Source: Herbidospora daliensis (GTDB lineage: Bacteria; Actinomycetota; Actinomycetes; Streptosporangiales; Streptosporangiaceae). Taken from it: a stretch of DNA of 64,000 bases. Every line of letters begins with the position of its first letter. Position 1 is the first letter of the stretch. Shown one piece after another: positions 7,662 through 15,648 of this stretch. A program made the position numbers and the translations under genes. The notes beneath the pieces were generated by a model that was not told the origin of the DNA, did no database searches, and saw only the letters and a list, made by a program, of their open reading frames with translations. The stretch lies in NCBI RefSeq assembly GCF_001570585.1, contig NZ_BBXF01000006.1:186001-250000 (forward strand), written 5' to 3'.

Positions 7662-8038
7662 CCGTCGCGATCGGCGAGTTCGCCGGCTGTCACGTGCTCG
7701 CCGAGCTGCGGGGGGTCGACGCCGGGCTCCTCGACGACCTCGCCCACCTGGAGGTCGCGCTCAAGCGGGCGCTGGCCGCGGCGGGGGCGACCATCCTGGA
7801 GATGAGCTCGCACCGGTTCATGCCCCAGGGGGTCACCATCCTGGCGCTGCTGGCCGAGTCCCACGCGTCGCTGCACACCTACCCGGAGCACGCCGCCGTG
7901 TTCGTCGACGTGTTCACCTGCGGCACGGCCGACCCGCGCACCGCGGTCGACCTGCTCACCCACGAGCTCCAGCCCGGCGAGGTCACCGTCCAGGTGATCC
8001 GCCGCGGCGACCCGCCTTCGTCGGAGGTACGCGCATGA
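7658..8038 (+). CDS. speH: S-adenosylmethionine decarboxylase proenzyme
   Basis: 126 aa, the prokaryotic class 1B form. The proenzyme motif AESHASLHTYPE carries the Glu67-Ser68 self-cleavage site that yields the pyruvoyl cofactor. Catalytic His73 and Cys88 (in DVFTCG) are in place. The product, decarboxylated AdoMet, is the aminopropyl donor. It overlaps the decarboxylase upstream and the aminopropyltransferase downstream by 4 nt each, so all three proteins should be made in fixed ratio. Confidence 0.95.
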   Translation: MTVAIGEFAGCHVLAELRGVDAGLLDDLAHLEVALKRALAAAGATILEMSSHRFMPQGVTILALLAESHASLHTYPEHAAVFVDVFTCGTADPRTAVDLLTHELQPGEVTVQVIRRGDPPSSEVRA

Positions 8039-8958
8039 TCACCATCAACGGCACCACCTGGGTCGCCGAGCCCATCGCCGACGGCATGGAACGGCTCTGG
8101 CGCGTCGACGAGGTCATCCACAGCGAGATCACCCCGTTCCAGACGCTCGACTTCGCCCGCACCGCCCACGGCATCACCCTGTTCGCCAACGGCGAGCGGC
8201 AGAGCAGCGAGCAGACCCAGCAGGTCTACCACGAGGCGCTGACCATCCCGCCGGTGCTTCTGGCCGACCGGGTCGATCGTTGCCTCGTCATCGGATCGAG
8301 CGAGGGCGTCGCCTGCCAGATGCTCGTCGCCTGCGGCGCGACCAGGGTCGACCACGTCGACATCGACGAGCAGGCGGTCAAGCTGTGCGCGAGCCGCCTG
8401 CCCTACGGCTACACGGAGAAGGAACTGGCCGCCGCCGAGGGCGACGAGGGCCCGATCCACGTCCACTACGAAGACGGCTACGCCTTCGTCGAGGCCGCCG
8501 TCGCGGCCGGCCAGACCTGGGACGTCGTCATCGTCGACCTCCCCGACGAGACCGACGGCGGCACGGCCCAGCACGACCGCCTCTACAGCCCGACGTTCCT
8601 GACCCTGTGCGCGCGGGCGCTGGCCCCCGGCGGCGTCATCGCCACCCAGGCCGGCTGCCCGACCATGTGGCGCCAGACCACCCTGCGCCGCTCATGGCAC
8701 AACTTCATCGCGGCGTTCCCGACGGTCGTCTACTTCGGCTCGGCGGCCCACGAGTGGGCCTTCATCAGCGGCCGCCGCGACACCGTCGACCGCCCCCACG
8801 CGGTGATGGGCAACCGCCTCCGCACGTTGTCGTACCGCCCGGCCAGCATCGACGTCCGGACCCTGGACGCCGCCCTCGTCCCCCCGCTGGAGATCCGGGG
8901 AAAATACCCGAAGGCCTGGCGACGCCGCCCTTTCGGGGGCCCGTCGCCCCGATCGTGA
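8035..8958 (+). CDS. speE: Polyamine aminopropyltransferase (spermidine synthase-like), variant motifs
   Basis: 307 aa. The N-terminal beta-strand domain is followed by a Rossmann-type core with YHEAL, DHVDIDE (nucleoside ribose Asp) and the catalytic Asp region VVIVDLPDETDG. It transfers the aminopropyl group of decarboxylated AdoMet to a diamine and releases 5'-methylthioadenosine. The glycine motif that is usually GGGDG reads GSSEG here, and the gatekeeper loop before YHE lacks the usual DE pair, so amine specificity may differ from standard spermidine synthase. The gene is last in the operon, before a perfect hairpin terminator at 9018. Confidence 0.88.
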   Translation: MITINGTTWVAEPIADGMERLWRVDEVIHSEITPFQTLDFARTAHGITLFANGERQSSEQTQQVYHEALTIPPVLLADRVDRCLVIGSSEGVACQMLVACGATRVDHVDIDEQAVKLCASRLPYGYTEKELAAAEGDEGPIHVHYEDGYAFVEAAVAAGQTWDVVIVDLPDETDGGTAQHDRLYSPTFLTLCARALAPGGVIATQAGCPTMWRQTTLRRSWHNFIAAFPTVVYFGSAAHEWAFISGRRDTVDRPHAVMGNRLRTLSYRPASIDVRTLDAALVPPLEIRGKYPKAWRRRPFGGPSPRS

Positions 8959-8976
8959 CGCTCACGGTCGGCGGGG

Positions 8977-9450
8977 TCAGCGCAGTTCTCTGGCTCCCCG
9001 AAGGCTGACCGCCGAAAGGCCCCGGACCACGTCCGGGGCCCTTCTTCCGCCGGCCGCCCCCAGCCGGAACAAGCCCCAGCTGATCACCAGGGCCGGGACC
9101 ACGCCCACGACGGCGAGGACGATGCCGCCCAGGCGCCCGCCCCCGCTCCACCCGGTGGCGCCGACGCTGACGACCGTGAACCACAACGCGAGCCAGGAGA
9201 TCCACCGGTTCGTGTCGGCCCGCAGCCACACGAGCGACGCGAGAAGCGCGATGGCCCCGCCGATGGCGACCGGGGCCGCGTACACGGTCCAGTTGCCGGA
9301 GTACACGATCCCGGCGTAGGCGAACGGGAGCCAGGCCAGCCAGCCGGCCCCGATGGCCACGACGACGGCGGCACGCGAGGCCGCGACAGTTCTCACCCCT
9401 GCACCGTCGGAGATGGCGGGCCGGGGGGTCAAGGCGTCCGGAGGTCTCAC
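8977..9450 (-). CDS. Small multi-pass membrane protein, unknown
   Basis: 157 aa with four hydrophobic helices: residues ~24-50 (AVVVAIGAGWLAWLPFAYAG), ~56-76, ~84-102 and ~108-130. No enzyme motif, signal peptide or Cys pattern is visible. The C-terminal ~30 residues are charged and are encoded across the hairpin that terminates the opposite-strand polyamine operon, so the exact end of the functional protein is uncertain. It has no partner on its own strand. Confidence 0.6.
   Translation of the reverse strand: MRPPDALTPRPAISDGAGVRTVAASRAAVVVAIGAGWLAWLPFAYAGIVYSGNWTVYAAPVAIGGAIALLASLVWLRADTNRWISWLALWFTVVSVGATGWSGGGRLGGIVLAVVGVVPALVISWGLFRLGAAGGRRAPDVVRGLSAVSLRGARELR
9018..9046 (+). terminator. 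Terminator of the polyamine operon
   Basis: Perfect 10-bp stem GGCCCCGGAC / GTCCGGGGCC with a 3-nt loop, followed by CTTCTT. It also lies inside the 3' coding end of the minus-strand membrane protein gene. Confidence 0.85.
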
Positions 9451-9503
9451 CTTCGTCCCCTATATCCTGCGGACTCAGGTCGGCGTCGTGATGGGGGTTC
9501 GCC

Positions 9504-10526
9504 TTGTCTGATCATCTGCTCTTCTCCTACGGCACGCTGCGGCTCCCGCAGGTCCAGCGGGCCCGGTTCGGCCGGGAGCTCGAAGGCCGCTCCGACGCCC
9601 TGCTCGGGTTTCGGCTGGAGACGGTGAAGATCACCGACGCCTCCGTCGTCGCCGACAGCGGCAGTGACGAGCACCCCGTCGCCGTCCCCTCGCACGACCC
9701 GGGTGACGCCGTCGAGGGCATGGTTTTCACCCTCACGCCCGACGACCTGGCCGCGGCCGACGCCTACGAGGTCGACGACTACCTGCGGGTCAAGGCCGAC
9801 CTGCGGTCGGGGGAGAAGGCGTGGGTGTACGTCGACGCGGCCACCGCCGAGGAGTTCCGGGCCGCCCGGCTGCTGGCGGCGCAGGCCAACGCGGTCACCC
9901 TGTTCGACGAGATCGTCAAGCGGGAGCTCATCGTCCCGGGCCTGACCGAGAAGGACCTCAGCGACGCCGTCCGCGACCTGGCCAACGAGCTGTTCGGCAC
10001 CACCCGCCACTGGCACAAGCGCATCGTCAGGTCGGGGCCGAACACGCTGCTGCCCTACCGCGAGAACCCGCCCAACCGGGTCGTCGAGGCCGACGACATC
10101 CTGTTCTGCGACTTCGGGCCGATCTTCGAGGAGTTCGAGGCCGACCTCGGGCGCACCTACGTCCTGGGCGACGACCCGGTGAAGCACCGGCTGGCCGCCG
10201 ACCTGCCGGTCGTGTTCGAGGCCGGGCGGCGGTTCTTCGCCGCCGACCCCGAGATGACGGGCGCGCGGTTGTTCGCCGAGGTCGACCGGCTGGCCCGGGA
10301 GCGCGGCTGGGTGCTCGGGCACGTCCACGCCGGGCACCTCGTCGGGGAGTTCCCGCACGAGAAGATCGACGCCGACGACATCGAGTCGTACGTCGCCGAG
10401 GGCAACACGACGCCGATGCGGCGCACCGACAAGGCCGGCCGGGTCGCCCACTGGATCCTGGAGATCCACCTGGTCGACGCCGAGCGCGGGTTCGGCGGCT
10501 TCTACGAGCAGCTGCTCGACCTCTAG
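9504..10526 (+). CDS. GGCT-like (AIG2) domain fused to M24 metallopeptidase-like domain
   Basis: 340 aa, TTG start after a GGGGG ribosome-binding stretch. Residues ~1-115 are a gamma-glutamylcyclotransferase-like barrel with the signature [14 protein letters not shown] and YEVDDYLRV. Residues ~125-340 have the creatinase/aminopeptidase-P (M24) fold. Candidate metal ligands are [18 protein letters not shown] (two Asp), [15 protein letters not shown] (His) and the C-terminal LEIHLVD/GFYEQL (Glu). This pairs a gamma-glutamyl-releasing fold with a peptidase in one chain, which suggests stepwise breakdown of a gamma-glutamyl or thiol peptide; that is inference. The last 4 bases overlap the convergent mtnD gene. 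Confidence 0.8.
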   Translation: MSDHLLFSYGTLRLPQVQRARFGRELEGRSDALLGFRLETVKITDASVVADSGSDEHPVAVPSHDPGDAVEGMVFTLTPDDLAAADAYEVDDYLRVKADLRSGEKAWVYVDAATAEEFRAARLLAAQANAVTLFDEIVKRELIVPGLTEKDLSDAVRDLANELFGTTRHWHKRIVRSGPNTLLPYRENPPNRVVEADDILFCDFGPIFEEFEADLGRTYVLGDDPVKHRLAADLPVVFEAGRRFFAADPEMTGARLFAEVDRLARERGWVLGHVHAGHLVGEFPHEKIDADDIESYVAEGNTTPMRRTDKAGRVAHWILEIHLVDAERGFGGFYEQLLDL

Positions 10527-11086
10527 CGGCCGGCCGCGATCGTGTCGTAGTCGGGGATGCGGGCGGCGATGGGGTCGCCGGTGAAGTCGCCGACCCAGCC
10601 GTCGTCGTCGTGGAAGAAGCGGATCGCGGTGAAGTGGGGCCTGGTGCCCATGTCGAACCAGTGGGTGGTCTGCTTCGGCACGCTCAGCAGGTCGCCGGGC
10701 TCGCAGAAGACGGCGTGCACCCTGCCGTCGACGTGCAGGTAGAAGATGCCCGAGCCCGACACGAAGAAGCGCACCTCGTCGTCGTCATGGGTGTGCTCGT
10801 TGAGGAACTTGGCGCGGGCCGCGGCGGCGACGTCGGCGGGGGCGTCGGGGCCGAGCTGGGCGACGTCGACGAAGGTGTAGCCCTCTTCGGCGACGACGGC
10901 GGCGACCTGGTCGCGGTAGGCGGCGAGCACCTCGTCCTGGGTGGCGCCGTCGAGGCCGTCGACGATCTCCCAGTGGCGCAGGCGGACGCCGATCTCCTTC
11001 AGGCTCGTCGCGATCTCGGCCTGGTCATCGGTGCGCAGGAGGGTCTCGGGGGCCGGTCCGTCGGTGTACACGGTGAGGTAGGTCAT
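10523..11086 (-). CDS. mtnD: Acireductone dioxygenase
   Basis: 187 aa cupin of the methionine salvage pathway. The metal set is complete: His98, His100 and Glu104 in NEHTHDDDE, and His142 in [11 protein letters not shown]. With Fe(II) it gives 4-methylthio-2-oxobutyrate (KMTB) and formate; with Ni it gives an off-pathway product. It stands alone on the minus strand and diverges from the ABC/mtnK operon, with 85 bp between starts. All other salvage genes lie within the next 11 kb, so it should belong to the same regulon. Confidence 0.96.
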   Translation of the reverse strand: MTYLTVYTDGPAPETLLRTDDQAEIATSLKEIGVRLRHWEIVDGLDGATQDEVLAAYRDQVAAVVAEEGYTFVDVAQLGPDAPADVAAAARAKFLNEHTHDDDEVRFFVSGSGIFYLHVDGRVHAVFCEPGDLLSVPKQTTHWFDMGTRPHFTAIRFFHDDDGWVGDFTGDPIAARIPDYDTIAAGR

Positions 11087-11135
11087 GACTGTCGTCCCTA
11101 ATCAGCGGCTATCTGAGTAAATCCTACTTGAAAAG

Positions 11136-11171
11136 TGGACAATTCTCCCGGGCGCTGCCTAGCATCCGTGT
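11136..11171 (+). promoter_or_regulatory. Predicted leaderless promoter of the ABC/mtnK operon
   Basis: TGGACA at 11136-11141 and TAGCAT at 11160-11165, with an 18-bp spacer. The GTG start at 11172 lies 7 bases after the -10 box, where transcription would begin, and no Shine-Dalgarno is present, so the mRNA is probably leaderless. A short AGTA-N5-TACT inverted repeat (11116-11128) sits just upstream, between this promoter and mtnD. Confidence 0.5.
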
Positions 11172-12260
11172 GTGATTCACGCACGACTTCTCGGCGCATC
11201 CCTTCTCCTGGGCGTTTTGGCGCTCGCGGGATGCTCCCAGGGAACCTCCACGACCACCTCCGCGCCCTCGTCCGCTCCGGCGGCTCCGGTCGCGTCGCCC
11301 ACCGCCTCCGTGCCGGCCAGGTTCGCCGCCGGGGGAGTGCGGGTCGCTCTCGTACGTCAGCTCTCCTCCGGCGACTACTTCGAGCAGTGGCTCGCTGGGG
11401 CGCAGGCCGAGGCGCAGGCCCTCAAGATCACGCTGGAGGTCTCCAGCGGCGACGGCAACAACGACAAGCAGGCGCTCAACCTGGAGCAGGCCGTCCAGCA
11501 GAAAGCCGACGCGATCATCGTCGACCACGGGTTCGCCGACACCGTCCAGCCCGCCATCAAGAAGGCCGCCGACGCCGGCGTCCCGCTGGTCGCCTTCGAC
11601 GTCGACCCGGGCACGCCTGAGGCCGTGGCGCTGACGCAGGACGACCACAAGATCGCCGAACTGGCGCTCGGCGCGCTGAAGGCCGACACCGGCGGGACCG
11701 GCGACGTCCTCTACGTGTACGTCTCGGGCTTCGCCCCCCTCGACCGGCGCAACGAGGTCTGGACCCAGTTCAAGAAGGACAACCCGGGCATCAAGGAGGT
11801 CGCCCAGATCGGCGTGGTCAACAACTCCACCGCCTCGGCCGTGGCCGACCAGGCCAAGGCCGCCCTCCAGGCCAACCCGGACGTGAAGGCGATCTTCGCG
11901 CCGTACGACGAGTTCGCCAAGGGCGCCGCCATCGCGGTCAAGGAGCTCGGCCTCCAGGACCAGATCAAGATCTACGGCGCGGACGTCTCCACCGCCGACA
12001 TCGGCGTCATCACCGAACCGAACAGCCCGTGGGTGGCGACCGCCACGACCGACCCGTCGAACGTCGGCCGGATCGCGGTGCGCGCCGCCGCGCTGCTGGT
12101 CGCCGGGCAGCAGGTCGGCCCCGAACTGAAGATCCCGCCGGCCCTGGTCACCCAGAAGCAGCTGCGCGACGCCGGCATCGCCAACATCGAGCAGCTCACC
12201 GGCGCCGTCCCCGAACTGACCACACCCGACGTCGCCCGGGTGCCCTGGGCCGCTCCGTGA
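11172..12260 (+). CDS. Substrate-binding lipoprotein, ribose/sugar-type ABC importer
   Basis: 362 aa, GTG start. Lipoprotein signal with lipobox LALAGC (Cys21), then a Ser/Thr/Ala/Pro-rich tether. The mature part is a periplasmic-binding-protein type 1 fold (RbsB/AraF group) with GVRVALVRQL, AIIVDHGFADTVQ, GVPLVAFDVD and ALQANPDVKAIFAPYD. It is followed with a 4-nt overlap by an RbsC-like permease and then MTR kinase, so the likely ligand is methylthioribose or a related pentoside. No ATPase gene is present in this operon. Confidence 0.85.
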   Translation: MIHARLLGASLLLGVLALAGCSQGTSTTTSAPSSAPAAPVASPTASVPARFAAGGVRVALVRQLSSGDYFEQWLAGAQAEAQALKITLEVSSGDGNNDKQALNLEQAVQQKADAIIVDHGFADTVQPAIKKAADAGVPLVAFDVDPGTPEAVALTQDDHKIAELALGALKADTGGTGDVLYVYVSGFAPLDRRNEVWTQFKKDNPGIKEVAQIGVVNNSTASAVADQAKAALQANPDVKAIFAPYDEFAKGAAIAVKELGLQDQIKIYGADVSTADIGVITEPNSPWVATATTDPSNVGRIAVRAAALLVAGQQVGPELKIPPALVTQKQLRDAGIANIEQLTGAVPELTTPDVARVPWAAP

Positions 12261-13231
12261 CCCGTCTGCTCTACCGGTACGGCCTGCTCGTCATCCTGGC
12301 CGCCCTGCTGGTCGTCTTCGCGGTGCTCCGGCCCGCCTTCGCCTCGTACGCCAACACGCTGATCATCCTGCAGTCGGTGGCGATCGTCGGGGTGGTGGCG
12401 CTCGGGGTGACCGTGTCGATGACCACGGGCGGCTTCGACCTGTCGGCGGGCGCGGCGGTCGGCGCGGTCGTCATGACGACCGCGCTGACGATGGTCCGGT
12501 TCAACCTCACCGGCGGCACCGCGATCGTCGTCGGGCTGCTCACCGGGCTGCTGGTCGCGGGGGCGAACGCGCTGCTCACCGTGGTGGCGCGGATCCCCGA
12601 CCTGGTCGCCACGCTGGGCACGATGTTCCTGTTCCAGGGCCTGGCCCTGATCATCACCTCCGGGAAGTCGGTCGCGCCGGGCATGACCGTCGACGGCGCG
12701 CCCGCCCCCGGCCGCTACACCGAGGGCTTCGCCTGGATCGGATCCGGCAAGGTCGGCTCGGTGCCGGTCCCGGTGATCGTGTTCGCGCTGGTCGCGGTGG
12801 TCGTCTACCTGTTCCTCGAACGCACCCGCTGGGGCGTCGCCCTCTACGCCATCGGCGGCAACGCCGAGGCCGCGCGCCTGGCCGGCATCCGGGTGGCCCG
12901 CTACCGGGCCCTGGCCTACGCCGTGTCGGGCGTCTGCGCGGCCGTCGCCGGGATCATGTTGTCGGCCCGGCTCGGCCGCGGCGACGTCGGCGCGGGCGAC
13001 CCCTACCTGCTCCAGTCGGTGGCCGCGGCCCTCATCGGCTACGCCGTGCTCGGCGCCAACCGCCCCAACACCGTCGGCACGGTCGTCGGCGCCGTCTTCA
13101 TCGGCGTGGTGATCAACGGCATGACCATGCTGAACGCCCCCTACTACACCCAGACCTTCGTCCAGGGCGCCCTGCTCGCGGGGGCCCTCGTCGTGAGCTA
13201 CACCCTCAGGAGTTCCGTTGAGCGCCTATGA
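12257..13231 (+). CDS. RbsC-like ABC permease
   Basis: 324 aa, GTG start overlapping the preceding stop as GTGA. About eight to ten hydrophobic helices with the branched-chain/ribose permease family loop GGFDLSAGAAVGAVV and the cytoplasmic coupling segment YAIGGNAEAARLAGI. It would form the channel for the lipoprotein encoded upstream. The 3' end overlaps the mtnK start by 14 bases, and the SD of mtnK lies inside this gene. The cognate ATPase is missing from the operon and may be supplied by the convergent ABC system at 19665-21146 or from elsewhere. Confidence 0.88.
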   Translation: MTRLLYRYGLLVILAALLVVFAVLRPAFASYANTLIILQSVAIVGVVALGVTVSMTTGGFDLSAGAAVGAVVMTTALTMVRFNLTGGTAIVVGLLTGLLVAGANALLTVVARIPDLVATLGTMFLFQGLALIITSGKSVAPGMTVDGAPAPGRYTEGFAWIGSGKVGSVPVPVIVFALVAVVVYLFLERTRWGVALYAIGGNAEAARLAGIRVARYRALAYAVSGVCAAVAGIMLSARLGRGDVGAGDPYLLQSVAAALIGYAVLGANRPNTVGTVVGAVFIGVVINGMTMLNAPYYTQTFVQGALLAGALVVSYTLRSSVERL

Positions 13232-14384
13232 GCTGCTGACCGTCGACACCGTGCCCGGCTACCTGGCGAGCCGCCCGGCGCTGGCGGCGTTCGCGAACCC
13301 GGTCTCGGTACGGGAGATCGGCGACGGCAACATGAACACCGTGTTCGCCGTGGCGGTCGGGAACGGCCCCGGCGTGGTGCTGAAGCAGTCGATGCCCTAC
13401 GTCCGGGTCGACCCGGCGTGGCCGATCACCCCCGACCGCAACCGCATCGAGGCGGCCGTGCTGGCCGAGCACGGCCGGGTGGCCCCGGGCCTCGTGCCCG
13501 CCCTGCTCGACGCCGACCACGACCGGCACGTCGTCGCCCTGGAGGACCTCTCGGACCACCGGGTCTGGCGCGGGCTGCTCAACGAGGGCGTGCGCACCGA
13601 CGGGGTCGCCGCCGATCTCGGCCGGTACGTCGCCAGGGTCGCCTTCGGCACCTCGGTGTTCGGCCTGGGCAACTACCGGCACAAGGCCGCCCTGGCCGCC
13701 GCCGTCAACCCCGAGTTGTGCGAGATCACCGAGGACCTGGTCTTCACCGAGCCGTACGTCGAGCACGAGCACAACAAGATCCTGCCCGCCACCAAGGCGG
13801 ACGTCGCCGCCTACGCGGGCGACCCCGAGGTGCGGACCGCGATCGGGCTGGCCAAGCTGGCGTTCATGACGCGCGCCGAGGCGCTGATCCACGGCGACCT
13901 GCACACCGGCTCGGTGCTGGTGAAGCCGGGCTCGACCCGGGCGTTCGACGTCGAGTTCGCCTTCTACGGCCCGGTCGGCTTCGACCTCGGCGCCCTGTGG
14001 GGCAACTACGTGCTCGCGGCGGCGCGCGGCTTCGTCCAGGGAGACGACGCGCACGCCCGATGGGTGCTCGGGCTGGCCGAGGAGACCTGGGCCGCCTTCG
14101 AGACCGAGTTCCGGGCGTCGTGGCCCGAGCGGGTCGACCCCCGGATCTACGGCGACGGCGTGCTGGAGGGCTACCTGGCCACGGTGCGCGCGGACGCGGC
14201 CGTGTTCGGGGCGGCCAAGGCGGCCCGGCGGATCATCGGGTTTGCCCGGGTCAGCGACATCGAGACGCTGCCCGAGCCCGAGCGGGCCGTGGCGATCAGG
14301 CGGTCGCTGCGCGCGGCCCGGCACCTGCTGACCGCCGAACCCGGCCGGGATCTGTTCGACCGGGTCGGCGACCTGCTCTCCTAA
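13218..14384 (+). CDS. mtnK: S-methyl-5-thioribose kinase
   Basis: 388 aa, TTG start with SD AGGAG 5 bases upstream. APH/choline-kinase-like fold with the MtnK-specific blocks EIGDGNMNTVFAV (nucleotide loop), KQSMPYVRV (ATP Lys), the catalytic loop IHGDLHTGS, and DVEFAFYGPVGFDLG in the metal-binding segment. It phosphorylates methylthioribose to methylthioribose-1-phosphate, the substrate of MtnA encoded on the convergent strand. Use of a kinase implies that MTA is split by a nucleosidase rather than by MTA phosphorylase. The last 4 bases overlap mtnB. Confidence 0.94.
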   Translation: MSAYELLTVDTVPGYLASRPALAAFANPVSVREIGDGNMNTVFAVAVGNGPGVVLKQSMPYVRVDPAWPITPDRNRIEAAVLAEHGRVAPGLVPALLDADHDRHVVALEDLSDHRVWRGLLNEGVRTDGVAADLGRYVARVAFGTSVFGLGNYRHKAALAAAVNPELCEITEDLVFTEPYVEHEHNKILPATKADVAAYAGDPEVRTAIGLAKLAFMTRAEALIHGDLHTGSVLVKPGSTRAFDVEFAFYGPVGFDLGALWGNYVLAAARGFVQGDDAHARWVLGLAEETWAAFETEFRASWPERVDPRIYGDGVLEGYLATVRADAAVFGAAKAARRIIGFARVSDIETLPEPERAVAIRRSLRAARHLLTAEPGRDLFDRVGDLLS

Positions 14385-14992
14385 CGGATGGCGATCCGGT
14401 AGGACAGCAGCCATTCGACGCACTCGGTCACGTGCCGGGCGCGGTGCAGGGTGGGCGCCCACGTGTAGAGGCCGTGGTTGGCGACGATCACGGCGGGCGT
14501 CGCGGGGTCGTACCCGGCCTCGAAACGGTCGCCGAGTTCGGTCATGTCCTGGCTGTTCTCGATGACGGGGATGACGACCTCGTCGTCGTGGGCCAGGCGG
14601 CCGATGCCCTTGAGGGTCTCGACGTCCTTCAGGAGCACCCCCTTCGGCCAGTGGTGGGCCGCCACCACCGCGTTCAGCGCGTGGACGTGCACGATCGCGT
14701 CGGCGCCGGTCACCGCCGCGACCCGCGCGTGCAGACCGGCCTCGGCCGAGGGGGTCAGCGGTTCGACGCCCGCCACCGCGACCGGCTCGCCGCGCTCGCC
14801 GACCACGGCGACGTCCGACGGGGTGAGTTCGCCCTTGTCGAGGCCGCTCGCGGTGACCGCGAGCCGCAGCGGGTCGCGGGTGAGCACCTCCGACAGGTTG
14901 CCGGAGGTGCCGCGCATCCAGCCGATGGCGGTGTACCTGGCCGACTCCGCCGCCAGCCGCCCCCCGGCGGCCAGCACGTCTTCCCTGTTCAT
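14381..14992 (-). CDS. mtnB: Methylthioribulose-1-phosphate dehydratase
   Basis: 203 aa, class II aldolase/adducin fold. The Zn-binding His pair HVHALNAVVA and a late His in VIVANHGLYTWA are present, as is the family's GWMRGTSGNLS phosphate-binding start. It dehydrates methylthioribulose-1-phosphate to the 2,3-diketo phosphate. It is last of a nine-gene overlapping operon: its ATG overlaps the mtnC stop (ATGA), and its 3' end meets mtnK tail-to-tail. Confidence 0.95.
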   Translation of the reverse strand: MNREDVLAAGGRLAAESARYTAIGWMRGTSGNLSEVLTRDPLRLAVTASGLDKGELTPSDVAVVGERGEPVAVAGVEPLTPSAEAGLHARVAAVTGADAIVHVHALNAVVAAHHWPKGVLLKDVETLKGIGRLAHDDEVVIPVIENSQDMTELGDRFEAGYDPATPAVIVANHGLYTWAPTLHRARHVTECVEWLLSYRIAIR

Positions 14993-15648
14993 ACGATCTC
15001 CTCGAAGCTCGTGACCACCCGGTGGCCGCCGAAGTCGGCCCGCTCGGCGGGCTCGCCCGGCCGCCGCAGCCCGATCGCCTGCCAGCCGGCCGCCGCCGCG
15101 GCGTCGAGTTCCGCCGGCACGTCCGACAGGAACAGCAGGTCGTCATCGCCCAGCGTGGCGGCGATGCGCTCGTAGGAGGCGCTCTCGCGTTTGGGGCCCG
15201 CGTTGACGGTGTCGAAGTGGTGCTCGACCAGCACCGAGAGGTCTCCATCGGCACTGTGCCGAAACCACGGCCGCTGGCTGGAGACCGCGCCCGACGAGAA
15301 CACGGCCAGGCGGCGGCCCTCGGCGTGCCACCTGCGCAGCGCGGGCGCGACGTCGGGGAAGAAGTGGGCGGTCAGCTCGCCGCCGGCGAACCCGGCGGCC
15401 CAGATCCGGCCCTGGAGGGTCTTCAGCGGGGTGGCCTTGACGTCGCCGTCCATCCAGCCGTGCAGGATGGCGACGGTCTCCTCGGTCGTCGCGCCGCCGG
15501 TCTCCTCCACCGCCCGCGCGACCTCGGGGTCGTCGCGGTGGGCGTCGATCCACGGGCCGAGGCGCGAGCGGGCGTAGGAGTAGAGGCCGACGTGCACCGA
15601 CTCGGTCGAGCTCGTGGTGCCTTCGATGTCCAGCACGATCCAGCTCAT
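14989..15648 (-). CDS. mtnC: Acireductone synthase (enolase-phosphatase)
   Basis: 219 aa, HAD superfamily. Motif I is VLDIEGTTSS, the DxEGTT signature specific to MtnC. Motif II is in AVFSSGAVSSQ, the motif III Lys in NAGPKRESASY, and the motif IV acid in LFLSDVPAELDAA. It enolises and dephosphorylates the diketo phosphate to acireductone, the MtnD substrate. It overlaps the nucleoside hydrolase stop and the mtnB start by 4 nt each. Confidence 0.95.
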   Translation of the reverse strand: MSWIVLDIEGTTSSTESVHVGLYSYARSRLGPWIDAHRDDPEVARAVEETGGATTEETVAILHGWMDGDVKATPLKTLQGRIWAAGFAGGELTAHFFPDVAPALRRWHAEGRRLAVFSSGAVSSQRPWFRHSADGDLSVLVEHHFDTVNAGPKRESASYERIAATLGDDDLLFLSDVPAELDAAAAAGWQAIGLRRPGEPAERADFGGHRVVTSFEEIV

